Part shown: positions 1-9,634 of the stretch, piece after piece
Numbering within the stretch: position 1 is the stretch's first letter
How the letters are laid out: every line of letters starts with the position of its first letter
From: Burkholderia gladioli
Lineage (GTDB): Bacteria; Pseudomonadota; Gammaproteobacteria; Burkholderiales; Burkholderiaceae
Reading direction: 5' to 3'
Assembly (NCBI RefSeq): GCF_000959725.1
Contig: NZ_CP009323.1
Location: 1,116,001-1,180,000, forward strand
Length of the DNA stretch: 64,000 nucleotides
The notes under the pieces: model-generated
What the model saw: the letters and a program-made list of their open reading frames with translations, nothing else
Database searches by the model: none
What the model was told of the DNA's origin: nothing
Program-made: the position numbers and the translations under genes

Positions 1-859
1 TCGCCTCGGGCGTGCCTTCCGGCGCGGCCAGCAGCACCCGCGCGCCGCGCGCGCGCATGTCGGCGGCGAGCTGCAGCAGGCCGGCCTGCTCGGGCCCGGG
101 CGGCGCGAACACCAGCAGCGGGTAGTCGCGGTCGATCAGCTCCATCGGGCCGTGGCGCACCTCGGCACTCGAGAAGGCCTCGGCCTGGATGCCCGAGGTT
201 TCCTTGAGTTTGAGCGCGGCTTCCTGGGCGATCGCCAGGCCCAGCCCGCGGCCGATCACGATCATGCGCTCGACCTCGCGCAGCTCGTCGATGGCGCGGG
301 TCCAGTCGAGCGTGCCGGCCTTGGCGAGCGTTTCGGGCAGGGCGCGCAGGCCCGTCATCAGCGCCGCGTCGCGCTGCCAGAGCGCAACGATCTGCGCCGA
401 CAGCGACAGCATGGCGATATAGCTCTTGGTGGCGGCCACCGACAGCTCGGGGCCGGCGCTGATCGGCAGCGCGTGTTCGCAGGCGTCGCCCAGCGGCGAG
501 GGCAGCACGTTGACGGCAGCCACCGTCAGCGCGCCGGCCTCGCGCAGCGCGGCCATGGTGTTGACCAGGTCGGGGCTCTTGCCCGACTGCGAGAAGGCGA
601 TCGCGAGCTGGTCGCGCACGCGCAGCGGCGCCTGCTGCAGGGTCGCGACCGACATCGGCAGCGAGGCCACCGGCACGCCGAGGCGGCTCATGGTGAGGCT
701 GGCGAAATAGCTGGCCGCGTGGTCCGAGCTGCCGCGCGCGACCGTCAGCGCGACTTGCGGCGAGGTGGCCAGCAGGCGCTCGGCGAGCGCCTCGACACGC
801 GACAGATCGGCCAGTTGTGCGGCCACTACCTGCGACGCCTGGCGCGCCTCTTCAAGCAT
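1..859 (-). CDS. SIS-domain aminosugar phosphate deaminase/isomerase (NagB-II/GlmD-like), 3' end outside window
   Basis: The visible 286 codons read MLEEARQASQ onward and run off the left edge. Two sugar-isomerase (SIS) domains are visible, with ARGSSDHAA near residue 41, SQSGKSPD near 90, AATKSY near 142, and the GlmS-like AEVRHGPME segment further on. The glutaminase domain of GlmS is absent, so this is the stand-alone SIS type that deaminates glucosamine 6-phosphate (NagB-II/GlmD) or a related aminosugar phosphate (AgaS). The start codon overlaps the nagA stop by 8 bp (ATGCTTGA), so translation is probably coupled. Next to nagA, the inferred job is converting GlcN6P to fructose 6-phosphate after deacetylation. 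The exact substrate cannot be settled from sequence. Confidence 0.85.
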   Translation of the reverse strand, partial: MLEEARQASQVVAAQLADLSRVEALAERLLATSPQVALTVARGSSDHAASYFASLTMSRLGVPVASLPMSVATLQQAPLRVRDQLAIAFSQSGKSPDLVNTMAALREAGALTVAAVNVLPSPLGDACEHALPISAGPELSVAATKSYIAMLSLSAQIVALWQRDAALMTGLRALPETLAKAGTLDWTRAIDELREVERMIVIGRGLGLAIAQEAALKLKETSGIQAEAFSSAEVRHGPMELIDRDYPLLVFAPPGPEQAGLLQLAADMRARGARVLLAAPEGTPEA

Positions 860-1955
860 ATTCGACAATCGATTCTCCTTCGACATAGGTCGCGGTCAGG
901 TTCAGGTCGCGGTCGAACACCGCGACGTCGGCCCAGGCGCCGCGCGCCAGGCGGCCGCGGTCCTCGATGCCGAGGTAGTCGGCCGCGTAGCGCGACATGC
1001 GATTCGAGACGTCGGCGATCGGCAGGCCGATCGAGACCAGGTTGCGGAACGCCTGGTCCATGGTCAGGGTGCTGCCGGCCAGCGTGCCGTCGGCCAGGCG
1101 CACGCCGCCCAGGCACTTGGTGACGTGCTGGCTGCCGAGCCGGTATTCGCCGTCGGGCATGCCGGTGGCCGAGGTGCTGTCGGTCACCACGTACAGGCGC
1201 GGGATCGAGCGCAGCGCGGCGCGGATCGCGCCGGGATGCACGTGCAGCAGGTCGGGGATGATTTCCGCGTATTCGGCATGCGCGAGCGCCGCGCCGACCA
1301 GGCCCGGATTGCGGTGGTGCAGCGGCGACATCGCGTTGAACAGGTGGGTGAAGCCGCAGGCGCCGTGCTTGAGCGCGGCCACGCCGTCCTCGTAGGTGGC
1401 CAGCGAATGGCCGAGCTGCACGCGCACGCCGCGCGCGGCCATCTCCGAGATGATCTCGATATGGCCGGCGATCTCGGGCGCCAGCGTGACCACCCGGATC
1501 GGCGCGATCGACAGGTAGCGCAGCACCTCGTCGAGCGCGGCGGAAACCGCCGCGTCCGGCTGCGCGCCGAGCTTGCCGGGATTGATGTAGGGGCCTTCCA
1601 GATGCACCCCGAGCACGCGGGCGCAGCCCGGCGTGCGATGGCGCGCGCGCTCGCCCAGTTGCGAGACCACGTTCATCAGCTCGTCGCGCGGCGCGGTCAT
1701 GGTGGTCGCCAGCAGGCTGGTGGTGCCGTAGCGCGCATGGGTCCGACCGATCGTCTCGATCGCGTCGCCGCCCTCCATCACGTCGGCGCCGCCGCCGCCA
1801 TGCACGTGCAGGTCGATGAAGCCCGGCACGATGTAGGGGTCGTCGTTGCGCGAGGGATCGACCGGCCGGCCGCTCAGCGACGTGATCCGGCCATTGCCGA
1901 ATTCGATCGTGCCGTGGCGCCAGCCCTCGGGTGTCAGTAGATTTCCGGTCAGCAT
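852..1955 (-). CDS. nagA: N-acetylglucosamine-6-phosphate deacetylase
   Basis: A 367-residue cytoplasmic amidohydrolase that removes acetate from GlcNAc-6-phosphate. Visible family motifs are the metal-binding PGFIDLHVHGGGG near residue 45, HLEGPYINP, the substrate-side HLFNAMSPLHHRNPG, and VTDSTSATG, which carries the catalytic Asp. I chose the ATG that gives MLTGNLLTPEGWRHG; in-frame codons further upstream do not look like family sequence. It is the first gene after the promoter at 2211-2238 and its stop overlaps the SIS gene start, so the two form an operon for chitin or peptidoglycan aminosugar use. Length and motifs are typical. Confidence 0.95.
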   Translation of the reverse strand: MLTGNLLTPEGWRHGTIEFGNGRITSLSGRPVDPSRNDDPYIVPGFIDLHVHGGGGADVMEGGDAIETIGRTHARYGTTSLLATTMTAPRDELMNVVSQLGERARHRTPGCARVLGVHLEGPYINPGKLGAQPDAAVSAALDEVLRYLSIAPIRVVTLAPEIAGHIEIISEMAARGVRVQLGHSLATYEDGVAALKHGACGFTHLFNAMSPLHHRNPGLVGAALAHAEYAEIIPDLLHVHPGAIRAALRSIPRLYVVTDSTSATGMPDGEYRLGSQHVTKCLGGVRLADGTLAGSTLTMDQAFRNLVSIGLPIADVSNRMSRYAADYLGIEDRGRLARGAWADVAVFDRDLNLTATYVEGESIVEYA

Positions 1956-2210
1956 CGCGTTCACTTGACTCCGGTATTGCGGTTGCGAGAGGAAGCCGGC
2001 CGGCGGGCCTCGATGGACTTGGCATCGAGCCTCGATGCGGGCGGCTGATGGACGGGACAGCACGCTCGGCGGCGGGTTCCCCGCCTGGCGCCTAGCGATG
2101 CGCGTGCCCGTCGTCCGGACGGGCGATGGCGGCCGACGGATCGTCCTGCCGCTGCCATGTGCGTCGCGGACCGGTTCGCCGCGACGGGCCCACCCGTCCG
2201 AAGCGAGGTG

Positions 2211-2238
2211 ATTATATAACCAAACTAATACCAGTCAA
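2211..2238 (-). promoter_or_regulatory. Sigma-70 promoter of the nagA operon with candidate GntR-type operator
   Basis: On the minus strand TTGACT (2233-2238) and TATAAT (2211-2216) are separated by 16 bp, a near-consensus promoter in otherwise GC-rich DNA. The spacer carries two TGGT-type half sites (TGGTATTAGTTTGGT), which resemble GntR-family aminosugar operators. This is inference by pattern; no regulator gene is visible beside it. It leaves a leader of about 250 nt before nagA (1956-2210) in which I see no gene. The 2239-2463 stretch on the other side, up to the AraC gene, also holds no gene I can support. Confidence 0.65.
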
Positions 2239-2463
2239 TTTTGATGGACGAGCCGCCGAGCCATCTTGAAAAGCCGTGCCCGGCAAGCGTTTTAGTGTGA
2301 AATTGGCTTTGTTTATCGGGCTTTGGCGACTCGGGATTTACCCGTAGGGCAAATACCAGTGGCTCGCGGGAGGAGGGACAGGCGGCGTGTTCGGCAAGCG
2401 AACCATACCTGCATAGGACCAGTTCGGCGAACTGGTATCTCTCGATGGGGGAGACAGGAGGGT

Positions 2464-3378
2464 TTATCTGACCGTCGAGGGCAGGCAGCCGAAACGCGCC
2501 TGGAAGCGCTCCGTGAAACGGGCGCGAGATCGGTAGCCGCAAGCCTCGGCGATATGCGCGATGCCCCAGGCCGTGGTCTGCACCAGCATCATCGCGTGGT
2601 GCATGCGCACCTCGATCAGCAGGTCCTCGAAGGCCGCCTGCTCGGCCGCCAGACGCCGCCGCAAGGTGGCGGCGCTCATCGCCAGCGCCTTGCCGGCCGT
2701 CTGCGCGGTCCAGTGATGCGCCGGCGCCTCGGCGATCAGCGTGCGCAGGCGCGCGGCCGTGCTGCCGGCGTCGAGGCGGGCGAAGCGCTGGCCGCGTTCG
2801 GCGAGCGCCAGCAGCAGGTCCAGCAGGCGGAGGCGCAGGCGCTCGTCGCTGATCGCGGGAGCGGCGATGCTGTCGAGCACATGGCGTAGCGTGGCGGCGA
2901 GATCCGTATCGAGCGGCACGCAGCGCCATGGCGCGTTCGGTGCCGGCGCGCGCGGACTCGGTGCGGCGCGCTCCAGATCGTCGAGCAAGGCGCCCGACAA
3001 GCCCAGGAAGACCGAGCGAAAACGCCGCTCGGCACCGCCGGGCGTCTTCAGCAGGTCGGCGCAACTGCCCGGGTCGACCAGCACCAGCGAATCCGGCGCA
3101 TCGACCGAAAGCGGCGCGAGGCCGTCGTCGATGTCGAGCCGGCCCGCGGCGATCAGCAACAGGGTCGCGTCATGGAACACGAAACGCGAGGTGGCCTGGG
3201 GCTGACTCAGGCAGGGCTGGCCCAGTGCGCAGAGCGCGCGCCGGAACAGCGGCTCGCCCGAAGGCGAGCGCCAGGCGGCCGGGTCCGCCTCGACGGGACG
3301 AGCGGCGCCGTTTTCCCCGCCGCCGGCCGCGATACGCGCCGGCGGCGTCGCGGCCGAACCCGGATCCCGCGTCTCCAT
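2464..3378 (-). CDS. AraC-family transcriptional regulator
   Basis: A 304-residue protein. The C-terminal part holds the double helix-turn-helix of AraC/XylS regulators: GKALAMSAATLRRRL (first HTH) and IAHIAEACGYRSRARFTERFQARFG (second HTH with the family signature). The N-terminal ~190 residues are a cupin-like effector or dimerisation domain (AraC_N type), with a poorly conserved first 40 residues. The ATG (METRDPG) lies 2 bp after the stop of the PEBP gene, so the two are probably cotranscribed. The inducer and targets cannot be inferred. Confidence 0.85.
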   Translation of the reverse strand: METRDPGSAATPPARIAAGGGENGAARPVEADPAAWRSPSGEPLFRRALCALGQPCLSQPQATSRFVFHDATLLLIAAGRLDIDDGLAPLSVDAPDSLVLVDPGSCADLLKTPGGAERRFRSVFLGLSGALLDDLERAAPSPRAPAPNAPWRCVPLDTDLAATLRHVLDSIAAPAISDERLRLRLLDLLLALAERGQRFARLDAGSTAARLRTLIAEAPAHHWTAQTAGKALAMSAATLRRRLAAEQAAFEDLLIEVRMHHAMMLVQTTAWGIAHIAEACGYRSRARFTERFQARFGCLPSTVR

Positions 3379-3380
3379 CC

Positions 3381-4016
3381 TTAGCCGATCGTCACGGCGG
3401 GATTCAGGCTGTAGAGGCCCGTCAGGCTCGCCTGCCCGAGCACCGGCGCCTTGGCCAGCGCGGCGCGTACGTTCGCGCCCGTGAGCGGGCCGTCCATCTC
3501 GAGCCTGGGCGCGCCCAGCGCATACACGGTGAACACATAGTGATGGACGATCTCGTCGTTCCACGGCGGGCAGGGGCCGTCGTAGCCGTAGTAGTCACCC
3601 TTCATCTGCTCGTCGCCGGCGAACCAGCCGGTGTAGTCGTTGATGCCGTGGCGCAGGCCGGCCGGCGCCTGCGGGCCCGGCTTGCCGCGCGGCGTGACGC
3701 CGTCGGACTGCGCGCCGGCCGCGATCTCGGTGGTGCCGGCCGGGATGTCGAGCAGCAGCCAGTGGAAGAAATCGACACGCGGCAGCGAGGCCGGCACCAC
3801 GCGCCCTTCCTGGTTCACGTCGTCGCCGAGGCTCGGCACGTCGGGATCGTGGCAGACCAGCACGAAGGATTGCGTGCCCGCGGGCACGTCGCGCCAGGCG
3901 AGCTGCGGATTGCGGTTGGCCGACAACGCGACATGGCTGGCCGCGTCGGGCACGGCGAAGGCGAATTCGCCGGGGATCGGCTGGCCGTCTTGGAAATTCT
4001 GGCTGCTGAGCTGCAT
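3381..4016 (-). CDS. YbhB/YbcL family (PEBP-like) protein
   Basis: A 211-residue phosphatidylethanolamine-binding-protein-like protein. Family features are NPQLAWRDVPAGTQSFVLVCHDPDVP (the DPD motif), the FFHWLLLDIPAGTTEI block, and YDGPCPPWNDEIVHHYVFTVYAL near the C-terminal half. The ATG chosen gives MQLSSQNFQDGQPIPGEFAF, the usual family start. It has no signal peptide, so it is probably cytoplasmic. The biochemical role of bacterial members is not well defined. It is followed immediately by an AraC regulator. Confidence 0.88.
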   Translation of the reverse strand: MQLSSQNFQDGQPIPGEFAFAVPDAASHVALSANRNPQLAWRDVPAGTQSFVLVCHDPDVPSLGDDVNQEGRVVPASLPRVDFFHWLLLDIPAGTTEIAAGAQSDGVTPRGKPGPQAPAGLRHGINDYTGWFAGDEQMKGDYYGYDGPCPPWNDEIVHHYVFTVYALGAPRLEMDGPLTGANVRAALAKAPVLGQASLTGLYSLNPAVTIG

Positions 4017-4165
4017 GGAAGAGTCCGTCCAGGTGGGTGATCGGGGCAGCGGCAAAGCCGCATGCATGACCACGTATTGTAGGAAGCTCGGGCGCATCGA
4101 TGATCGCAAATACGATCACGGATGCGCCAATTCGGATCTTTTTGATTGTCTGGAGCGCATCGCGT

Positions 4166-7100
4166 TCAATGAAACTCGCGGCTCGAGGTGCGCAGGCTGC
4201 CCAGCAGCGGCGTCAGGTCCTCCAGGTATTGCGCGATCAGGTGCTGGACCTCGTTCTCGGATTGCCAGACGCCGTAGACGGCCAGCAGCCGCGAATCGAG
4301 GATTTCACGACGCTGCCGTTCGAGCAGTTCGCGCCGAACGATGATGTTGACGCTGCCGGTCTCGTCCTCGAGCGTGACGAACAGCGTGCCCTTCGCGGTG
4401 CTCGGCATCTGCCGCGCCGTCACGATTCCGCAGGCGCGGGCCAGGCGGCGATTGCGATGCTGTGCCAGCTCCTGCGCGGAAGCCAGCCGCCGCGCGCGCA
4501 ATTGCTCGCGCAGCAGCGCGACCGGGTGGCGGTTCAGCGTCAGGCCGATGGTGCGATAGTCGGCGACGATGTCGTCGGCCTCGGACGGCGCGCCGAGTTC
4601 GGGCCGCACCGGCTCGTCGATCGGTGCCATCGCCAGCAGGTCGCGCGAGGGCGCGGCGGCCACCGCCTGCCACAAGGCGTCGCGCCGGTTGCCGGCCAGC
4701 GTGGCGAAGGCGTTCGCGGCCGCCAGTGCCTCCAGGTCGCGCCGTTCGAGCCGCGCGCGGCGCGCGAGATCGTCGACGCTCGCGAAAGGGCCCTGCTGGC
4801 GTGCTGCCTCGATTCGCAGCGCGGCTTCGCGGCCCAGTCCGGCAACCAGCGACATGCCGAGACGTACCGCCGGGCGGCCTTCGGGCGGCGGCTCGTCGGG
4901 CAGCGGTTCGAGCGAGGCATCCCAGTTGCTCGCCGTCACGTCGATCGGTCGCACCGTCACGCCGTGTCGCTTGGCGTCCTGCACCAGTTGCGCGGGCGGA
5001 TAGAAACCCATCGGCTGGCTGTTCAGCAGCGAGGCGAGGAAAATCGCCGGCTCGTGGCATTTGAGCCAGCTGCTGGCGTAGACGAGGATCGCGAAGCTCG
5101 CCGCGTGGCTTTCCGGGAAACCGTATTCGCCGAAGCCCTTGATCTGCTCGAAGATCTGGCTGGCGAACTCGGAGGGGTAATGACGCTCCGCCATGCCCTT
5201 GACGATCTTCTCGCGATACTTCTCCAGGTTGCCCTTGCGTTTCCAGGCCGCCATCGCGCGCCGCAGTTCGTCGGCCTCGCCGGGGGTGAAGCCGGCCGCG
5301 ATGATGGCGATCTGCATCACCTGTTCCTGGAAGATCGGGACGCCCTTGGTGCGCTCCAGCGCAGGTCTGAGATCATCCTTCAGATAACTGACCGGCTCGA
5401 GTCCTTGCCGCCGCTTCAGGTAGGGATGCACGGCACCACCCTGGATCGGCCCAGGCCGCACGATCGCGACCTCGATCACGAGATCGTAGTAATTCTCCGG
5501 CCGCAATCTCGGCAACATCGACATCTGCGCACGCGACTCGATCTGGAATACACCCACCGTATCGGCATTCGAGATCATGTCGTAGGTCGCCTTGTCGCCC
5601 TCGCGAATGTCATCGATGCTCATGCGCTTGCCGCGCCACTCGCCGACAAAATCGAACGCGCGCCGCAAGGCCGTCAACATGCCGAGGGCGAGCACATCGA
5701 CCTTCATCAACCCGAGCGCCTCGAGGTCGTCCTTGTCCCACTGGATTACGCGTCGCCCTTCCATCGCGGCATTCTCGACCGGTACCAGTCGTGTGAGCTT
5801 GTCGCGGCTGATCACGAAGCCACCGGAATGCTGCGACAGATGACGCGGAAAACCGAGCAGCCTCGAAGCCATCTCGGCCCAGGCCTGGATGATCTGCGCT
5901 GAGGGGTCCAGCCCAACCGAAGCGAAACGTGCAAGCAAATCGGCGCGGCCGTCGAACCACCGATGCTCCTTGGCGACACGCTCGACCAGCATCAGGTCGA
6001 CACCAAGCGCCTTGCCGGTTTCACGCAGCGCGCCGCGCGGGCGATAGGTCGAGACAGCAGCCGCGAGTGCCGCTCGGTCATGGCCGTATTTCCGATAGAT
6101 ATACTGAATGACCTCCTCGCGTCGCTCATGCTCGAAGTCCACATCGATATCGGGCGGCTCGCCGCGCTCACGACTGATGAAGCGCTCGAACAACATGGTG
6201 GTCCGGCCGGGATCCGCCGCGGTCACGCCCAGGCAATAGCAGACCACCGAATTCGCGGCGGAGCCGCGGCCCTGGCAGAGGATCTGTTGGCTGCGGGCAA
6301 ACTTGACAACGTCGTAGACGGTGAGAAAGAACGGTTCATACGCCATCTCGGCGATCAGGCCCAGTTCGTACTCGATACGTTCCTTCACCGAATCGGGAAC
6401 ACCGTTCGGGTAGCGCCTGCGCGCGCCACTCCAGGTTTCCTGCGCCAGGTATTGGGTCGGCGTCATCCCTTCCGGCACGATCTCGCGCGGATACTCGTAC
6501 TTCAAGTCCCCCATCTCGAAGCAACAGGCACCAAGCACCCGACAAGTCTCCGCAAGCGCCTCCGCCGGAAACAGCCGCCCGATCCGCCCCAGCCTGCGCA
6601 GATGCTGCTCGGCATTCGACGCCAGCGCATAACCGCATTCACCGACCGGCTGCCCGACGCGAATCGCCGTCATGATGTCCTGCAAGGGCTTGCAGGAACG
6701 CGCATGCATGGTCACGTCACCGAGCGCGACCAACGGCATCGCGCGCTGCACACTCGCTGCCTCGATCGTCTCGCGATAGACGCCATCGAGCGCTCGCCCC
6801 AACTGCACGAGTCCGAGCCGCGCCTGCTCGCCGAAGACGTGCTTGAACCACGCCACCTGCGCATCGAGCACGTCGGCACGCACGGGATAACTCGGCACGA
6901 GGATCGCGAAGCAATCGGGCACGCCGCGCAGATGCGCGAACTCGGAAGGCGGAGCAGCCAGCATGCGCGGCGTCAGCGTGTAAGTGCCCTTCTTCGACGC
7001 CATGCGCCGCCACGAGATCAGCTCGGAGAGATTGCCGTAACCCTCGCGATTGCGCGCGAGCAGCACCAGCCCGAAGGCGCCGGGCCCCGGATCGCCGCCG

Positions 7101-7408
7101 GGCGCCACCACATCGGCCGTCACCTCGAAATACGAGCCGATCACCAGGCGCAGCGGCTCGGGCTTGCTTGCCGGATCGCTGCCCGCCTCCTCCCATTGCT
7201 TGAGCAAGGCTTCGGCATTCGCCTTCGCGGCCACGTGCATGCGCGGCGCGCCTGCCAGCGAGCACTCGTCGGTGATCGCGATGCCGCGATAGCCGAGCGC
7301 CTGCGCGCGCTCGACCAGTTCCTCGGCCGCCGAGGCGCCGTGCAGGAACGAGAAGTTCGATCGGCAGAACAGCTCCGCATAAGCGGGCAAGGCATTCGGG
7401 ATCGCCAT
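4166..7408 (-). CDS. dnaE2: Error-prone DNA polymerase ImuC/DnaE2
   Basis: A 1080-residue C-family polymerase alpha subunit. It begins with a PHP domain (YAELFCRSNFSFLHGAS, then ITDECSLAG), followed by the polymerase core with the catalytic acidic motif PPDIDVDFEHERREEV near the middle, and a C-terminal OB fold (GTLFVTLEDETGSVNIIV). The order imuA-imuB-dnaE2 identifies it as the mutagenic DnaE2/ImuC paralogue rather than the replicative DnaE, and it is shorter than replicative DnaE. The ATG lies 4 bp after the imuB stop. Family knowledge: it performs SOS translesion synthesis with ImuA and ImuB. Expression probably starts at the LexA-controlled promoter near 9540. Confidence 0.95.
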   Translation of the reverse strand: MAIPNALPAYAELFCRSNFSFLHGASAAEELVERAQALGYRGIAITDECSLAGAPRMHVAAKANAEALLKQWEEAGSDPASKPEPLRLVIGSYFEVTADVVAPGGDPGPGAFGLVLLARNREGYGNLSELISWRRMASKKGTYTLTPRMLAAPPSEFAHLRGVPDCFAILVPSYPVRADVLDAQVAWFKHVFGEQARLGLVQLGRALDGVYRETIEAASVQRAMPLVALGDVTMHARSCKPLQDIMTAIRVGQPVGECGYALASNAEQHLRRLGRIGRLFPAEALAETCRVLGACCFEMGDLKYEYPREIVPEGMTPTQYLAQETWSGARRRYPNGVPDSVKERIEYELGLIAEMAYEPFFLTVYDVVKFARSQQILCQGRGSAANSVVCYCLGVTAADPGRTTMLFERFISRERGEPPDIDVDFEHERREEVIQYIYRKYGHDRAALAAAVSTYRPRGALRETGKALGVDLMLVERVAKEHRWFDGRADLLARFASVGLDPSAQIIQAWAEMASRLLGFPRHLSQHSGGFVISRDKLTRLVPVENAAMEGRRVIQWDKDDLEALGLMKVDVLALGMLTALRRAFDFVGEWRGKRMSIDDIREGDKATYDMISNADTVGVFQIESRAQMSMLPRLRPENYYDLVIEVAIVRPGPIQGGAVHPYLKRRQGLEPVSYLKDDLRPALERTKGVPIFQEQVMQIAIIAAGFTPGEADELRRAMAAWKRKGNLEKYREKIVKGMAERHYPSEFASQIFEQIKGFGEYGFPESHAASFAILVYASSWLKCHEPAIFLASLLNSQPMGFYPPAQLVQDAKRHGVTVRPIDVTASNWDASLEPLPDEPPPEGRPAVRLGMSLVAGLGREAALRIEAARQQGPFASVDDLARRARLERRDLEALAAANAFATLAGNRRDALWQAVAAAPSRDLLAMAPIDEPVRPELGAPSEADDIVADYRTIGLTLNRHPVALLREQLRARRLASAQELAQHRNRRLARACGIVTARQMPSTAKGTLFVTLEDETGSVNIIVRRELLERQRREILDSRLLAVYGVWQSENEVQHLIAQYLEDLTPLLGSLRTSSREFH

Positions 7409-7412
7409 CGCC

Positions 7413-8879
7413 TCACCCGAACAGGCCGTGCAGGAACCAGCGCGATTCCTCGCCGTCCCGGTCCTGGTAGATCCAGTAGCAGGCCCCATCCTCGTCCTGC
7501 GCGACGTGGTAGTCGCGCAGGACGAGCCGGCCGTCGAACCAGCCGCCCTCGATACGCTCGAAGCTCGACATGATGCGAAGCTGCCCGCGATAGCAGGGCC
7601 GTTCATCGCGCATCGCGAGCGGAATCGGCTCGGCCAGCAGCCAGGCCGGACGCGGCGACGCGACCGGCTGCGCCGGCAAGCGCCCGGCCGGCGCATGCAG
7701 GGGCAGCCATCGGTTCGCGGTTTCGGGGCGATAGTCGGCCGAAGGCACGGCGCGCAGCACGTTGTCCGCGCCGAGCCGGGCGCTCAGCAACTCGACGAGC
7801 CGCGCGCGGGCCTCGCGCGTGCGCCCCGGCTCGGGAAACAGGTCGACGGGCGGCGGCGCGACCGATTCGACGCGTATCGCGACAAGCCGCACCGCGAGCA
7901 CCGCGCCCGGCAATTCGAGGCACGCGAGCCGTTCGCCGAGCACGCGCAGGCAATGCGTTTCGTCGCGCGTCGGTTCGGCAAAGGCAAGCTCGATGGCGGT
8001 GGGCGGCACCGCCGCGCGGCCGCGTTCGTGATCGAGATCGAAGCGCAGCACCGCGACCGACAACTGCCGCGCGGCCAGCCAGCCGCCGAGCTGGGCGACC
8101 AGCCGGCGCGCGACGAACAGCACCGCCTCGGCATGCTCGACGCGTTCGGGCAGTTCGAGCCGCACATCGAATTCGGGGGGAATCGGCAGCCAGGCAAAGG
8201 GCTCGGGCAAGTCGCCATAGGCGCGATCGAGCGAGGCCAGCAGTGTCGGCCCGCAGCGCCGCTGCAAGCCGGCACGCGGCAACCGGCGCAGATCGGCCAG
8301 CGTCGCGCAGCCGAGCCCGTCGAGCCAGCCGGCGTAATCGCGCGCGGCCGGCATCAGCTCGCAAGGCAACGCATCGAGCGAGCACCGCAGCGTGGCCTCG
8401 CGCATCACGCGCCGGCGCCGCCCCGGACGTGGCCGGGCGCGCGCCAGCAACCAGGCGCCGCGGCCGGTCGGCGCGGCACCCAGGCGCGCCGCGTAACCCA
8501 GCGCGTCGAGTGCCGCCCGCACCTGGCGACACAAGGAAGGCAGCCCACCGAACAGGCGCAGGCTCGGGCCGACATCGACGATCAGCGTCGCCTCCTCGTC
8601 GAGCGCGACCGAGGGCGAGAAGCGCAGCAGCGCGATCGCCACCGCGCGCAGCGCATCGGCCTCGCGCGCGAGATCGCGCTCGACGAGCCGCGTCTCGGGC
8701 GCCAGCGTCAGCACGCCGCCGCGCTTCATGCCGGGGCGCACGCCGCCGGAGCGGGCCGTGGCATCCGCCATCAGCACCACGCCCTGCTCGAGCACCGCGC
8801 TGCCCACGCCGTCCTCAGACGGCGGTGCGCACACGTCGAGCGGCAGGCGCGGCAGATGGATGCCGAGCAAGACGCGCAT
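7413..8879 (-). CDS. imuB: ImuB, Y-family polymerase-like subunit of the mutasome
   Basis: A 488-residue DinB/UmuC-fold protein. The N-terminus MRVLLGIHLPRLPLDVCAPP lacks the catalytic DxD-type acidic residues of active Y-family polymerases, as is known for ImuB, which acts as an adaptor linking the beta clamp, ImuA and DnaE2. The little-finger and tail regions extend to FLHGLFG at the C-terminus. The gene overlaps the end of imuA by 65 bp and ends 4 bp before dnaE2, a tight operon that suggests coupled translation. Confidence 0.92.
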   Translation of the reverse strand: MRVLLGIHLPRLPLDVCAPPSEDGVGSAVLEQGVVLMADATARSGGVRPGMKRGGVLTLAPETRLVERDLAREADALRAVAIALLRFSPSVALDEEATLIVDVGPSLRLFGGLPSLCRQVRAALDALGYAARLGAAPTGRGAWLLARARPRPGRRRRVMREATLRCSLDALPCELMPAARDYAGWLDGLGCATLADLRRLPRAGLQRRCGPTLLASLDRAYGDLPEPFAWLPIPPEFDVRLELPERVEHAEAVLFVARRLVAQLGGWLAARQLSVAVLRFDLDHERGRAAVPPTAIELAFAEPTRDETHCLRVLGERLACLELPGAVLAVRLVAIRVESVAPPPVDLFPEPGRTREARARLVELLSARLGADNVLRAVPSADYRPETANRWLPLHAPAGRLPAQPVASPRPAWLLAEPIPLAMRDERPCYRGQLRIMSSFERIEGGWFDGRLVLRDYHVAQDEDGACYWIYQDRDGEESRWFLHGLFG

Positions 8880-9525
8880 AACGACCCTCCACGATCGGCG
8901 ACGGCAAGGCCAGCTCGAGCGGTGCCGCCGCGGCCGGCCCGCGGCGCTTGACGATGTCGATCGTCACGCCGCCCGGCACCGGCTGCAGGGCGAGCCGCAG
9001 CACGGCCGGCGAAGGCTGCCGCGCGGCCGCGAGCGGACGAAGCATCACGAACAGCGTGTCGCCGGCACGCGCGGCGGCCAGGTGCAGGCGCCGCAGCACG
9101 TCGGCAGGCGCGGCCTCGACCTGCCAGAACAGCAGCGCGCCACAGCATCCCGTCTTCAGCGATTGCTCGGCTGTCCACAGCGCATCGCGACGATTCCCTG
9201 TGCGTAACCACAGCAGCGCATCGAGCGGCACGCCGAGTTCGGCCAGCGCCGCCGCGTGCGGCGGATGCGGCGGGGCGACCAGCGCCAGCGGCCGCGACTC
9301 GGCCACCGTGCCGGCCAGCCCCGGCGCGAGCAGCCGCATCTCGCCACAGCCCGCGTGGGGTACCAGCAACTCGACCAGCCCGCCCACTGGCCAGCCGCCC
9401 CCCGGCAATTCGGCCGACAGCGCCGGGTAACCCGTCGCGATCGTGCGCGAGCCGCCACGGGCGAGCTGGGAGCCTCGCCAGAGAGACGGATGCAGCGATT
9501 CGAGGGGGATGGGAGACGCAGACAT
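8815..9525 (-). CDS. imuA: ImuA, RecA-like SOS mutagenesis protein
   Basis: A 236-residue protein of the ImuA/SulA-related family. GYPALSAELPGGGWPVGGLVELLV resembles the RecA-fold opening, with a degenerate P-loop position. The ATG (MSASPIPLESLHPSLWRG) sits 15 bp downstream of a perfect LexA box; codons further upstream in this frame cross that operator and are not coding. Family knowledge: ImuA works with ImuB and DnaE2 in damage-induced mutagenesis. It is the first gene of the three-gene operon. Confidence 0.92.
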   Translation of the reverse strand: MSASPIPLESLHPSLWRGSQLARGGSRTIATGYPALSAELPGGGWPVGGLVELLVPHAGCGEMRLLAPGLAGTVAESRPLALVAPPHPPHAAALAELGVPLDALLWLRTGNRRDALWTAEQSLKTGCCGALLFWQVEAAPADVLRRLHLAAARAGDTLFVMLRPLAAARQPSPAVLRLALQPVPGGVTIDIVKRRGPAAAAPLELALPSPIVEGRYARLARHPSAAPAARRVRTAV

Positions 9526-9539
9526 TGGGCGGACGATTA

Positions 9540-9555
9540 CTGTACGTTTATACAG
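9540..9555. promoter_or_regulatory. LexA box (SOS operator) of imuA-imuB-dnaE2
   Basis: CTGTACGTTTATACAG has both CTGT and ACAG half sites with 8-bp spacing, the canonical proteobacterial LexA operator. It overlaps a TATACT -10-like hexamer on the minus strand (9553-9558), so LexA binding would block the promoter. The imuA ATG begins 15 bp downstream. Confidence 0.9.
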
Positions 9556-9634
9556 TATAGGGGAAGCCGCCCGGCCTCGTACAGATTTCGAGATGGAAAG
9601 CCTGGAGGGCCGGAACCCATCACGCCACAAACGA

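Noticed and set aside
826..2025. A 399-codon minus-strand frame over nagA and the SIS gene
   Set aside because: It is the out-of-frame shadow of nagA; the nagA frame carries all metal-binding motifs.
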